Source: Thalassia testudinum (taxonomy: Eukaryota; Streptophyta; Magnoliopsida; Alismatales; Hydrocharitaceae). From it: DNA of 64,000 nt. Of this stretch, positions 33,716 to 42,660 are shown one piece after another; the stretch's first letter is position 1; each line of letters begins with the position of its first letter. A program made the translations under genes and the position numbers. The stretch is taken from NCBI GenBank assembly GCA_037157565.1, contig JAZHRO010000063.1, positions 10,708,001 to 10,772,000 on the forward strand. The letters are read 5' to 3'. The notes under the pieces are model-generated. The model had not been told where the DNA came from. It did not search any database and saw only the letters and a program-made list of their open reading frames with translations.

Positions 33716-35781
33716 GTTCCCCACACGAAGTCGATTGGCTTCCGTAGGAAGCCACAGTCGTTCTTCTTACTCCTTTGGTGGGTGTGCGAATGTTCCTCGT
33801 ATGTGGATCCTACACCATCGATGCTTTCCCCTCTCCTCCCTCTCCTCATGCCTCTTTCTCCTCCTCGAGCTCCGATGCTGCTGCGGCGATGTTGCTCCTC
33901 GAGATGCTGCTGCGGTGATGCTCCTCCTCGAGCTCCGACGATGCAGCAGCAGCAGCAGCACCATCACACACCACCGGCAATGCTCTCCTTTCACTGAGGC
34001 GGCGCCTCATGTGTGCCTCACCGCCTCGACGCCTCAGACTGCCTCAGCTCGACCGAGGTACATGCCTCTTGAATGCACCCAGAGGCTACCGCCTCGAGGC
34101 TATTTGGGGCTGCCTCGCCTCAAGGCGTACGCCTCCATAGCCTTGAGGCGCGATTTTTAAAATCATGGTAGCAGCTCAGTTGTCACATCGCAACTTCATA
34201 AGCCCATTAGTCTCTATATATGTAGATCAATCAATAGGAATCTCACCTACATCAGCTCTACAAAAGTCTAAGCCATAGCACGATACTCAAACTTAACACT
34301 GGATCTGGACATAGCAGTCTGTTTCTTGCACTTCCAGGTTACAAGATTCCTTGCAACATAAGCGAAAAAGCCTGTAGTAGACTTCCTATCATTACGACTA
34401 CCTGCATAATTTGAATCAGAATATCCAACCACTGTCATAGATGTCCCTCTAGTGAAAAAAAGACCATGTTTTGATACTCTTTTCAGATACCTAAGTACCA
34501 TCATAGTTGCATCCCAGTGTTGTCTAGTAGGCCTCTTCATAAACTAATGCAACTTCTCTATTGCAAAGGAAATATCAGGCCTAGTAATTGTCAAGTATAA
34601 CAACTTCCCCACCAGCTGACGATACTGTCTGCTATCAACTGGCTCTACATCACTATCATATAGTCGTACTTTAGGATCCATAAAAATGTTTGTTGGTTTG
34701 GCTCGTAGCAAACCTGTCTCATTCAACACATCTAAAGCATATTTCATTGAGATAGAATAATACAACGCCTACTATGAGCTAGTTCTATCCCAAGGAAATA
34801 TCGCAAAGGTCCTAAATCCTTCATCACAAACTGATCTACCAAAGTCTGCTTAATCTCAATCACACCTGTTGTATCATCACCAGTGACAATCAAGTCATCA
34901 ACACATACCAAAAGAACAACTCCTTTCCCTATCCTTGTAATAAACAATGAACAATCTGCATATGATCTGAGGAACCCCACAAACTCTACCACCTAAGAAA
35001 GCTTCTGAAACTAAGCTCTCAGGTCCTGCTTGATGCCATAAATGGCCATCTACAATCTGCATGTACACTCCCCCTAAACCTCATAACTGAGGGGCTACTA
35101 CATGTATACCTCCTGTAAATCCCTATAAAAAAAGGCATTCTTCACATCAAGCTGAAAAAGATGCTAATCTCGCTAAACTGCAACAGAAATGAGGATACTC
35201 ATTGTAGAAAGCTGAGCTACTAGAGAGAGTATCAAAGACATTCACTCCATATGCTTCGGTAAATCCTTTGACAACAAGTCGTGCCTTGTATCGTGCAATA
35301 GATCCATCTGAGTTGTATTTGAGTACAAACACCCATCTATAACCACCTACTGTAGCACCCTCCAGTAGGGTGTGAGCTCCTAGGTACGTCGTGAAGTAAG
35401 AGCAGCTATTTCATCCTCCATGGCCTTGTGCCACTTTGGATCAAGCATGGCCTGTTCGTAGGTGTCAAGGATCTATGTGGTTTAAAGTGCATGATAAAAG
35501 CTCCCAAAAGTAGAACCAAGCACCTCAGTAGATAAATTGCCTGTAACTAGATATCTAGCACAACTCCGATGTACCTTCCTAATGGCAATCGAAAGGTTGA
35601 GATCATCCGTCAGATCCTCCTATACTGACTCTGAAGCAGAAATATCCTCCTTTGGACTTATAGCATCACCACTGGATATCATATCATTAATATGCATCAC
35701 TTGAGGTGGGGAAGGTGATGGCTTTGTGGCTACTGGGGAGGATGGCATTTGAAAAGTATTGTGAGGGTGTTTGTATATAAT

Positions 35782-36032
35782 AGTTAAAAAATATAATTAA
35801 GCAAAAGCATAAATCAAAGCAATAAAACAATTGTTGAACGCTATGATTTATATGGAAACCCCACTCACGAAGAGCGGAGAGAACCATGGGAGAAGGCCCC
35901 GATAGGGCACTGATTTGTATTTCTTCTTCTCAAAGGAATATAGGAGTACACACCTATTTATAGGCCATCACTCACACACAAAGTCCACATCTTCTGATGT
36001 GGCACTAAACCTACAACTCAATTCACTTAACA
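35782..36032 (-). mobile_element. 3' LTR of short-LTR element copy 2
   Basis: A 251-bp direct repeat of 37369-37618, beginning AGTTAAAAAATATA and ending CACTTAACA on the plus strand. On the minus strand the LTR has a GGCCTATAAATAGG box. A CTTGAGGGGAAG polypurine tract adjoins it. Confidence 0.85.
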
Positions 36033-36430
36033 CTTCCCCTCAAGCTGGACCATAGAATGCTCAACTTGCAATACAAAGAAACCCACTCTACACAGGTGGG
36101 AACATAGGCTAGAGTTACTGAAGGAACTGTGGCTATCTCTGACAATGGCCTCTCCTCTGGAGACCTGGTGCTGGTGGCTCCACATTTAGTATCTCTGTAA
36201 AAGGGGTCTTCCTCTGAAGGCTTGAAAGCGGATCTCCCTCTCTGGAGTCCACGAAACTAAATCTCCCACATAAAAACCTGAAATGAGCCCTTTCTATGAA
36301 GACCTCAAAAATTGGATCTCTTTCTCTAGAGATCTCAAAACTCTGGACTTCCCAGAGTTAGATTTCTCATGTGTAGTCCACGAACAAAAGAGACTCGAAT
36401 GGGAGATTACTACAGGCTTACACACCCCCT

Positions 36431-36454
36431 TTCTCCCATACTCGTATGGTAGAA
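36431..36454. repeat. family palindrome (stem-loop)
   Basis: TTCTCCCATAC and GTATGGTAGAA are inverted around TC, with one mismatch. The same palindrome is present at 40147-40170 and, degraded, near 18437-18462, each inside a member of the same short-LTR family. Confidence 0.7.
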
Positions 36455-36739
36455 AAAATAACAAGAGAAAAAATAAAACAATAAAACTAAAGAAGACTTC
36501 ACATCTTCTCTCTAACATAAACCTCAGCAACTTTTTTTTGTTTTTTTTTTCTACCTTTTTTTTTCCTTTCCTTTTTTTTTTGATACCCTCTTCTTATTTC
36601 TGCTACCTCTTTTTTTCCACCTTCATTTTTTTTAAAGGAAACGAGAGATAAAAACCTAAATCAAACCTTAGGGTTTGGAGAACCCAACAACGAAGAGGTC
36701 GGTGACTCCTCCCGCTGCCACCTCTGACCTCATCCGCTC

Positions 36740-37030
36740 CGACCGCCAGTGTCGCGTGATGCAGCCTTGCAGACCGCTACAATGCTGCTGCACGCGGCAC
36801 ACCACGATGTCCAACCCATGTTCGTCGCATGCTCGAGCTCCTCCAACTTCATCGTCCCAAAGGGCCCACAGGTTTTAGTCGTCACGTCGTAGGTCCCGGC
36901 CGAGTGCCACGCGATGCATAGCATGATGGGGGCACAGTTCTTCGCGATGAGGCCGTGGAGCTTCCTCTTGCACTTATGGATAGCGGGCTCGTACTCGAGG
37001 CTCACCTTTGGGTAAGCACTTTGCCATTGC
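36740..37030 (-). pseudogene. captured cytosolic ascorbate peroxidase fragment
   Basis: The minus strand encodes the N-terminal part of a class I ascorbate peroxidase: [18 protein letters not shown], then [20 protein letters not shown] with the distal-side Trp-His pair of the active site, and [15 protein letters not shown], with a downstream GLDIVV in a shifted frame. The functional enzyme removes hydrogen peroxide using ascorbate in the cytosol. Only about the first 90 of 250 residues are present, with two frameshifts and a Cys for the Arg of the family's MLRLAW. It lies in element sense inside the short-LTR element, next to the primer site. It is a gene fragment, not a gene. Confidence 0.85.
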
Positions 37031-37357
37031 ACCGACAAAGAGGGAGGAGGCGTGAGGAAGGCTTCCCCATCGGCAATGTCTCATTTGCATCAGCAACAGC
37101 TGCAAGAGAGCATCAATTGGCTCCACCTTGCTCTTCTCCTCACATAGAGTTGCCCCCGACCGTCGATCTACATAATGGGGTTGGGGATCCCGATCTACCT
37201 TCCTCGAGGCATCCGCGGCGATCTCCATCGACATTGGTTACGATGCACAATCCCACATCGCTAAAGCTTGATCTTGCCTTTGATCTCGAAGGCACAAAAA
37301 GAACCTTAATAACAAGTGGAATCATATACGGACAAGATAAAACCCAAGAGCGACTTA

Positions 37358-37368
37358 CTCCGATACCA
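37358..37368 (-). other. primer-binding site (tRNA-Met)
   Basis: The minus strand reads TGGTATCGGAG immediately after the 5' LTR. One base differs from the usual tRNA-Met complement. Confidence 0.75.
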
Positions 37369-37618
37369 AGTTGAAAAATATAATTAAGCAGAAGCATAAA
37401 TCAGAGCAATAAAACAATCATGGAATGCTTGGATTTACGTGGAAACCCCTCACGAAAAGCGGAGAGAAAACCACAGGAGAAGGCCCCGATAGGGCACTGA
37501 TTTGTATTTCTTCTTCTCAAAGGAATATGAGTACACGCCTATTTATAGGCCACCACTCACACACAAAGTCCACATCATTCCGATGTGACACTAAACCCAC
37601 AACCCAATTCTCTCAACA
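37369..37618 (-). mobile_element. 5' LTR of short-LTR element copy 2
   Basis: A 250-bp direct repeat of 35782-36032. It begins AGTTGAAAAATATA and ends CTCTCAACA on the plus strand, with the minus-strand TATAAATAGG promoter motif in the middle. Confidence 0.85.
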
Positions 37619-37623
37619 GTAAT

Positions 37624-38190
37624 AGTAAGCTCAGAAAACTTCATAGGTCCAGTTGTAGTAATAGGGGGCAGTAATAGAGGCCTCCGTAAGCTTAGGAGAT
37701 AGACTCTAGGTAGCAGCAGTAGAAAAGTATGGAATAGACTCATGAAAGGTAACATCAGCGCTCACATAGTACCTACCAGTAATAGGATCCAAGCATCTAT
37801 ATCCCTTTTGAGTTTGTGAATATCACAAGAACATACATTTGACTGTCTGTGGTGCAAGCTTGTCTCGACCTAGGGAAAAGAAAGTAAACAAATGCAGCAC
37901 AACCAAACACACGTGGCGGCACGTGAAAATTCATTTGCTCAGGATGCAATATGTGCCAACAAATCTGCTCATAAAGTATTGAACTAAGCATTCTATTGAT
38001 TAAATAACAAGCTGTAAGAACTGCATCTTCCCCTCAATAGAATGGAGGCACCTTGTGATGAATCAACAAGGTGCGGGCCATATCTAAAAGATGACCATGT
38101 TTCCTCTCAGCCACCACATTTTGCTCAGAGGTATAAGCATAGGTAATCTGGTGCACCATCCCATGAGACCTGTAGGAAGCAAACAACTTA
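37624..38190 (-). pseudogene. copia integrase C-terminal part
   Basis: Two frames carry GMVHQITYAYTSEQN, ERKHGHLLDMARTLLIHHKVP (38034-38190), then HPEQMNFHVPPRVFGCAAFVY and an FTNSKGI end (37797-37991). The first corresponds to the region with the catalytic Glu of copia integrase, and the second to the GKx-Y-type C-terminal box. The frame joins abruptly at about 38190 to the very end of another copia element (EGECYKLF), which marks a recombination or deletion joint. Confidence 0.75.
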
Positions 38191-38656
38191 TAACACTCCC
38201 CCTCAAATTGGAGCATAGATATTAATCATACTTAGCTTGTCACAACATATATCGAAAGCAGAATGGGATAAGGGTTTAGTGAAAATATCTGTCGTCTGGT
38301 CTTCAGAAGCAACTGGAGATGTGTAGATAATACCTCGTTGGATCAAATCTCATGTGTAGTGACAATCTACCTCAACATGCTTTATACACTCATGGAACAT
38401 TGGATTATTAGCAATATAGGTAGCTACTCGATTGCCACATCTCATCTCCATTGGAGCCTCTATCTAGACATATAAATCTTGCATAATAGACTTCACCCAG
38501 ACTATTTTTGCAATTGTCTATGTCAGAGCACGATATTCGGACTTAACACTATAGCGAGAAACAACGCTCTATTTTTTGCTACGCCAAGTAACAAGATTCC
38601 CGACTACATAAGTGCAAAACCCAGTGATAGTGCTACTTCCTATCACCCTTGCATCA
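38191..38656 (-). pseudogene. copia RNase H and 3' terminus
   Basis: Minus-strand translation gives the end of RNase H (DRKSTIGFCTYVVGNLVTWRSKK-type sequence and an MFHECIKHVEVDCHYT-like stretch), then the GAGGGGGAG polypurine tract and TGTTATAAG, the start of a 3' LTR similar to TGTTATGAAG at 32825-32834. The LTR is cut after about 18 bp. The upstream continuation is at 40904. Confidence 0.75.
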
Positions 38657-38909
38657 TATTGGAGAATGTGGGTTGGTTTAGTGCCATACCTTGAAATGTG
38701 GACTTTGTGTTGTGTGTGGTGGCATATAAATAGGCGTGTACTCTTCCCATATTTCTTTGAGAAAAAACAAAGAAAAACACACCTATAAGGTGCTTCTGTG
38801 GTTTTCCCTCTGCTTTTCATGAGTAGGGTTTCCACGTAAACCCAAACATTCATTTGATTTATTTTATACTTTTGATATCATGCTTTTACATTATTTATAT
38901 TTATCAACT
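38657..38909 (+). mobile_element. 5' LTR of short-LTR element copy 3
   Basis: It begins TATTGGAGAATGTGGG (TG has become TA) and ends TATTTATCAACT, directly before the primer site. TATAAATAGG at 38725-38734 is a clear promoter motif. Confidence 0.85.
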
Positions 38910-38920
38910 TAGTATCAGAG
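38910..38920 (+). other. primer-binding site (tRNA-Met)
   Basis: TAGTATCAGAG directly follows the LTR end; one transition separates it from TGGTATCAGAG. Confidence 0.75.
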
Positions 38921-39109
38921 TAAGTGGATCTTGGGTTCGTTTGTTCTTTAGATCATCATTATGTTTATTGGCAAGTTTTTATCTTTTTGGGGTGCGGCAG
39001 CGAGCTTGTAGGCCACCATGACAATGGAGGTGGTGATGAAGGTGGTGAAGGGGCCATCAAAACAATGAAGGTGGCGGTGCCAATGAGGAGCCATGACAGC
39101 TTGCCGAAG

Positions 39110-39424
39110 ATGCCCCCAAGTTAATCTTGAGCCTGCGGAAGGTGAAGTAGAGCGAGGAGGCGAGCATCTCAGGGGCATTCTCACTAAGGGTGATGACGCG
39201 CATGGTGTGCTCGTCGATGGCCACGAGGTAGCCGAAGGGCTGTATCAGAGTCCCCTGCTGGATGTGCTTGAGGTGGGCGATGACCTTATCGGAGCGGTTA
39301 AAGTCAGAGTGGGAGGCCAAGGAGGTGCTCGCACTGGTGACCTTGTGGAGGGTTACCAACTAGGAGTTGTCAAAGAAGCTGTCGTGCTCCTTGAACTCCA
39401 CGTCGAGGCAAGCATCCATTGTCG
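39110..39424 (-). pseudogene. captured phytochrome N-terminal fragment
   Basis: The minus strand encodes the start of a plant phytochrome: a DACLDVEFKEHDSFFDNS stretch (matching the family's DAKLHAEFEESG...FDYS), then [20 protein letters not shown] and [20 protein letters not shown], ending SENAPEML. This is the N-terminal extension and the start of the PAS domain; the chromophore-binding GAF domain is missing. One in-frame TAG is present. Functional phytochromes are red/far-red photoreceptors acting in cytosol and nucleus. The fragment is antisense to the retroelement that holds it. The match to phytochrome is firm; the A-type subgroup is only a guess. Confidence 0.85.
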
Positions 39425-39658
39425 TTTGCACAACACTGTGCACGCTGCTGCTGCTTCCCTACGTGGACAACGTTAAGGAGGAAGAAGCGATCAATGGAGC
39501 TATCTCCAGTGAGGGTCTCGATGATGATGAATCATGCGAGGTCAAGGCATTGATCGAGCATTGCCCGACGGAGAGTGTGGTTGAAGTCTTACCGCTGATG
39601 CAACCGTGTGGATGAGGTTTACTGTTTAGGTTTTTTGATCATATCTGTTCAATCATTT

Positions 39659-39905
39659 TTAAAAGGGGAGGGAGGGGGAAAACCCCACCTCCCCAAGGAC
39701 CCCCGAATTTCTCGCTTGCCATGGAGCCACTCCGTGATTTCACGGCCACTCTCCGGCGCCGAGTCGAGGCGGGGCAACATCAGCGATGCGTCCCCCATGA
39801 GGACACTATATGCGTATGGGCAGGCCATGGGGAATCGACCCCACGCACCCTGCATAGGGAGTGCCTTATGGGGAGAAGGCGCACCAACTATGCTACCCCT
39901 AATCC
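39659..39905 (-). mobile_element. tRNA-derived SINE
   Basis: A 247-bp insertion is flanked by a perfect 19-bp duplication (39640-39658 and 39906-39924, catatctgttcaatcattt). On the minus strand it starts GGATTAGGGG, followed by TAGCATAGTTGG, which fits an RNA polymerase III A box, and GGTCGATTCCC, which fits a B box, at normal spacing. Its 3' end is GGGGTTTTCCCC, then CCCTCCCC and TTTTAA. Such elements are copied by a LINE's reverse transcriptase. It lies inside the short-LTR element at 38657-40903. Confidence 0.85.
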
Positions 39906-40146
39906 CATATCTGTTCAATCATTTAGAAGTTATCCCTTATGTTCAGCCTCTTTTAAACAAAAAGCGAGAAAAGAAAAAAAAATGAAGACAAGTAAAAAAA
40001 GGGAGAGAGATAAAAAAAGGAAAGAAAAAAAAGGAGAGAGAAAAGGAGGAAAAGAAAAAAATTCAAAAAAAATGATGATGAATGTTTACGAGAAGAGGGG
40101 CTGAAACTCTTCTTTAGTTGTATTATTTTTTCTCATTTGTATTTTC

Positions 40147-40170
40147 TTCTCCCGTATGAGTATGGGAGAA
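40147..40170. repeat. family palindrome (stem-loop)
   Basis: TTCTCCCGTA and TATGGGAGAA are inverted around a four-base loop, with one G-T pair. It matches the palindrome at 36431-36454 in the sister element. Confidence 0.7.
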
Positions 40171-40238
40171 AGGGAGACTGTGGATGTCGTTATAGTCACC
40201 CACGTTTGGGAGTCCCTTTGTGGTAGTCCTAAGACACG

Positions 40239-40300
40239 ATGGCTTCCTTCAGCAGTTCTGAGGTGACATCGGATACTGCTACAGATGTTGGGAGTAGTTG
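40239..40300 (+). pseudogene. gag start remnant
   Basis: An ATG opens MASFSSSEVTSDTATDVGSS and then a stop. The DNA aligns with the gag start of the complete copia at 41699 (MASSSGSSKVTLDIATN), including the bases before the ATG. This suggests the short-LTR family descends from such a copia element by loss of the rest. Confidence 0.6.
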
Positions 40301-40653
40301 ATCATCACATGAGAAACCCAACTCTGGAAGGTCTAGAGTTTCAAGGTCTTCAGAGAGGGAAATCCAGCTTCGAGGACCTCACAGGAAGGGCCTAGTCAGT
40401 TTCTATGTGAGAAATCCAACTTCAAGGTCTTTAAAGGAAGACCCATTCTAGCACCAGTTGAGGTCTCTAAAGGAGAGGCCCTTATTAGAACCAACTACAG
40501 CAGTTCATTCAGCAGCTCCAGATCTCGTTGATGTATCATCATCAACACACCCGTCGACAAGCTAGAACCAGTTCAGAGAGTTGTATTCTATTGTGTAGAG
40601 TGGGTTCTGTTGTTGTACAAGCTGAGCATTCCATGCTCCTGCCTAAGGGCGAG

Positions 40654-40903
40654 TGTTGGACAATGTGGGTTGGTTTAGTGCCATTCTTGAGATGCGGACT
40701 TTGTGTTATATGTGATGGCCTATAAATAAGCATGTACTCCTATATTTCTTTAAGAAGAAACAAAGAAAAACGTACGCCCATAGGGTGCTTCTCCTGTGGT
40801 TCTCCCCGCTCTTTGTAAGTTGGTTTCTACGTAAACTCAAGCGTTCATTTGTTTTTTTTATACTTTTCATATCATACTTCCGGATTATTTATATTTGTCA
40901 ACT
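40654..40903 (+). mobile_element. 3' LTR of short-LTR element copy 3
   Basis: It begins TGTTGGACAATGTGGG after a CTAAGGGCGAG tract and ends TTTGTCAACT. TATAAATAAG at 40721-40730 matches the promoter motif of the 5' copy. Confidence 0.85.
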
Positions 40904-41035
40904 CATCCTACATAATCAGCATCAAAATAACCAACATGCATGGAAGTACCTCTGGAAAATAGTAGACCACGACCTGGTACTTTCTTTAGGTATCTAAGCA
41001 CCTGTATAGCTACTTCCCAATGTTGCTTTGTAGGT
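40904..41035 (-). pseudogene. copia RNase H fragment between two insertions
   Basis: The minus strand reads KQHWEVAIQVLRYLKKV, then a GLLFSRGTSMH stretch and GYFDADYVG, the RNase H start of the 38191-54272 copia. The short-LTR element ends at its left edge; the complete copia begins at its right edge after the target duplication taggt. Confidence 0.8.
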
Positions 41036-41195
41036 TGTTGGTGTAGCACTCTAGTTATCTTCCCTTTATGTTTTGTACTATTTTCTTATTTTAGTTTTCC
41101 TCCTAGATTTATGTTGCAACTTACTCAACACCTATCTCTATACAAAGAGGTGTAGGGTTTCTATTGAGAAATAAGATCATTTGTTATTTCGGACT
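41036..41195 (+). mobile_element. 5' LTR of complete plus-strand copia
   Basis: It begins TGTTGGTGTAGCACTC and ends TTATTTCGGACT. The core has CTATACAAAGAGGTGTAGGG, matching the 3' copy's CTATATAAAGAGG, which is the better TATA form. Confidence 0.85.
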
Positions 41196-41207
41196 TGCTA
41201 TCAGAGC
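41196..41207 (+). other. primer-binding site (tRNA-Met)
   Basis: TGCTATCAGAGC directly follows the LTR; one base differs from TGGTATCAGAGC. Confidence 0.8.
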
Positions 41208-41698
41208 GACGATCCTAGATCAGCACTCTAGTATCCCACCCACACGAGCCTTCGAAACCCTCTACCCTAACCCTAATCCACACACTTTCTCTCGGCCACC
41301 GCCTCCAGCGACTCATCGCCATCGCCGCCCCCTACAGGCACTACCGTTGCTCCTTGCATGCCGCCACTCCAGCAAGGCACCACCATCGCCCCCTTCTCAA
41401 CCCTAGTGGTCAGTTAGACTAGCATCGCCGCTACAGGTGTGGTGACCAATGGCAAGTAGTTCTCACCGCCAAGGGAGAGTAGCGTCCCTTAGAGGTGCTG
41501 TTAGGGGTTTCCCCATGCCCTAACATGAGCTAAATCTTGGTCTAAGAGGCTGCCGTGGCTCTTAAGATGATCTGTAAGACCTCTAGATTTTAGATTTCAT
41601 GATCGATGTCACTTTTTCTCTAATGTTCTGAAAATTCATATTTGAAGGTGATTTTTCATATCCTTCTTGGTGACGTATTATGATCGTCATAAGGTACG

Positions 41699-42660
41699 AT
41701 GGCATCCTCCGGAAGTTCTAAGGTAACATTAGATATTGCTACGAACGTTCGCAATTACATGACTCATTTCTTTATTCCTATCGCCAAGTTGAACAAGACT
41801 AATTATGCTAGATGGTCGTAGACGTTCCTCATGACAGTAGGACACGATAAAGAGCATATTTTGATGGAGGATGAACCATAGAATAAGATAAGGAAATACG
41901 TCACTTGGTAGAAAGACAATGGCATGATTCGAACATAGATCATGAACTTGATAGAGCCCCAGATTGGAGATTATATTATGTATTACAAGATAACCACGGA
42001 GATGTAGGATTCTATTCGTGACACCTATTCGCACAAGAAGAATTCCAGTAAGGTGTTTGCGATTCATCATGCTATTGGTGATCTTAAGCAAGAGGCCAGT
42101 CACTATCTCAGTACCATGCTACCCTGAAGGGGCTCTTAGAGAAGTACAATGCCTGTCATTCAGTATGCACATGTGACATTCAAAGGTCATACAGGAAGGA
42201 GTTTGCAGTTCTTCAATTCTTGGATGGTCTTGGACCAGACTATGAGGCTACCAGGTCCCAGATCTTAACTCTTGCTGAGCTTCCATCTCTGGAGGAAGCA
42301 TATACTCAAGTGAGCAGGGTGGTTGTTAAACCATCCTTATCGGATGTTGGACAGACTACGGCCTTAATGGCCACTGAAGGATGTGGTGGATGTGGCTCTT
42401 CATCTACAAGGGGGAGACGATGTGGTGGATGTGGCTCTTCATCTACAAGGGGGAGAGGATGTGGTGGTCAGGGCACGATTGCCAGACCCCGCACCATATG
42501 TTCGCATTGTGGCAAGATTGGAGACCTGGATGCTACCTGTTGGTCAAAGCATGGTAGACCTCCTATGGCAAACCAAGCTATTTCTTATGAGGAGGTGAGT
42601 GACACAGTGTCACCTATTGACTATGATGTTATGGTTCAACGCCTTGCCCAGTTGACTTAG
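41699..42660 (+). pseudogene. copia gag
   Basis: Gag starts at the ATG at 41699 (MASSSGSSKVTLDIATN) and continues through NKTNYARWS, FLMTVGHDKEHILM, then a TYSHKKNSSKVFAIHHAI region, with four TAG/TGA stops at Trp or Gln positions and a frameshift near 42120. The 42220-42660 frame holds the C-terminal part: DGLGPDYEATRSQIL, a duplicated Gly/Cys-rich CGGCGSSSTRGR unit, and the zinc knuckle CSHCGKIGDLDATC, where the expected His is Asp. Gag would package element RNA in the cytoplasm. The knuckle change would weaken zinc binding. Confidence 0.88.

Larger units (their letters stand above)
33064..34167. mobile_element. hAT-type element, copy 2
   Basis: This 1.1-kb block begins CAAGGTTTTAAAAAATG, as copy 1 does, and ends ATTTTTAAAATCATG. 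An exact 8-bp duplication flanks it: gtagcagc at 33056-33063 and 34168-34175. The first 90 bp closely follow copy 1, and the right end has the same GCCTCGAGGC-type repeats. The middle differs: it has an AT-rich tandem array (33180-33345), a 40-base G run (33675-33714) and a (CAG)n-like stretch near 33940. It has no transposase sequence. It sits in copia RNase H coding sequence. Confidence 0.85.
32838..35781 (-). pseudogene. copia RT and RNase H (disrupted)
   Basis: RT shows [19 protein letters not shown] (35147-35332), FVGFLRSYADCSLF, then LVCVDDLIVTGDD near 34905, where the first Tyr of YVDD has become Cys, and MKDLGPLRYFLGIE. The 34268-34765 frames continue through ITRPDIS and the RNase H part (GYSDSNYAGSRNDRKSTTG, VTWKCKKQTAMSRSS). 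The last RNase H piece, with QHTKHVEIDCHYTRYLI, lies on the far side of the hAT insertion at 32971-33063. Several stops, often TAG for Gln. Confidence 0.85.
35782..37618 (-). mobile_element. short-LTR non-autonomous retrotransposon, copy 2 (carries APX fragment)
   Basis: LTRs at 35782-36032 and 37369-37618 are very similar direct repeats; the primer site at 37358-37368 sets a minus orientation. Flanking pentamers are ataat (35777-35781) and gtaat (37619-37623), four of five matching. The interior has no gag or pol. Going from the 5' side it holds an ascorbate peroxidase fragment, a T-rich stretch (36530-36620), a palindrome (36431-36454) and an array of GAGACCTC-type units (36150-36410). It interrupts a copia element between integrase and RT. 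Confidence 0.85.
32680..38190 (-). mobile_element. Ty1-copia element, 5'-truncated, with two insertions
   Basis: Integrase (37624-38190), RT (34268-35781) and RNase H (32838-33063 with 34176-34600) run in copia order on the minus strand to a 3' LTR at 32680-32834. A hAT element (33064-34167) splits RNase H and a short-LTR element (35782-37618) splits the integrase-RT linker. Gag, protease and the 5' LTR are missing: at 38190 integrase abuts the 3' end of another copia element. Confidence 0.8.
38657..40903 (+). mobile_element. short-LTR non-autonomous retrotransposon, copy 3 (carries phytochrome fragment)
   Basis: LTRs at 38657-38909 and 40654-40903 are direct repeats; the primer site at 38910-38920 gives plus orientation. 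Flanking pentamers catca (38652-38656) and catcc (40904-40908) match at four of five positions, and removing the element restores the copia RNase H frame. Inside are an antisense phytochrome fragment, a SINE, an A-rich stretch (39955-40075), the family palindrome (40147-40170), a short gag-start remnant (40239-40300) and the GAGGTCT-type repeat array (40310-40490). There is no pol. Confidence 0.85.

Noticed and set aside
33618..34160. 180-residue frame with a poly-Gly run
   Set aside because: The glycines come from the G40 tract and the rest is the GC-rich end of a hAT element; there is no codon or domain support.
39093..39476. 127-residue plus-strand frame
   Set aside because: The opposite strand is clearly phytochrome, so this frame is a shadow.
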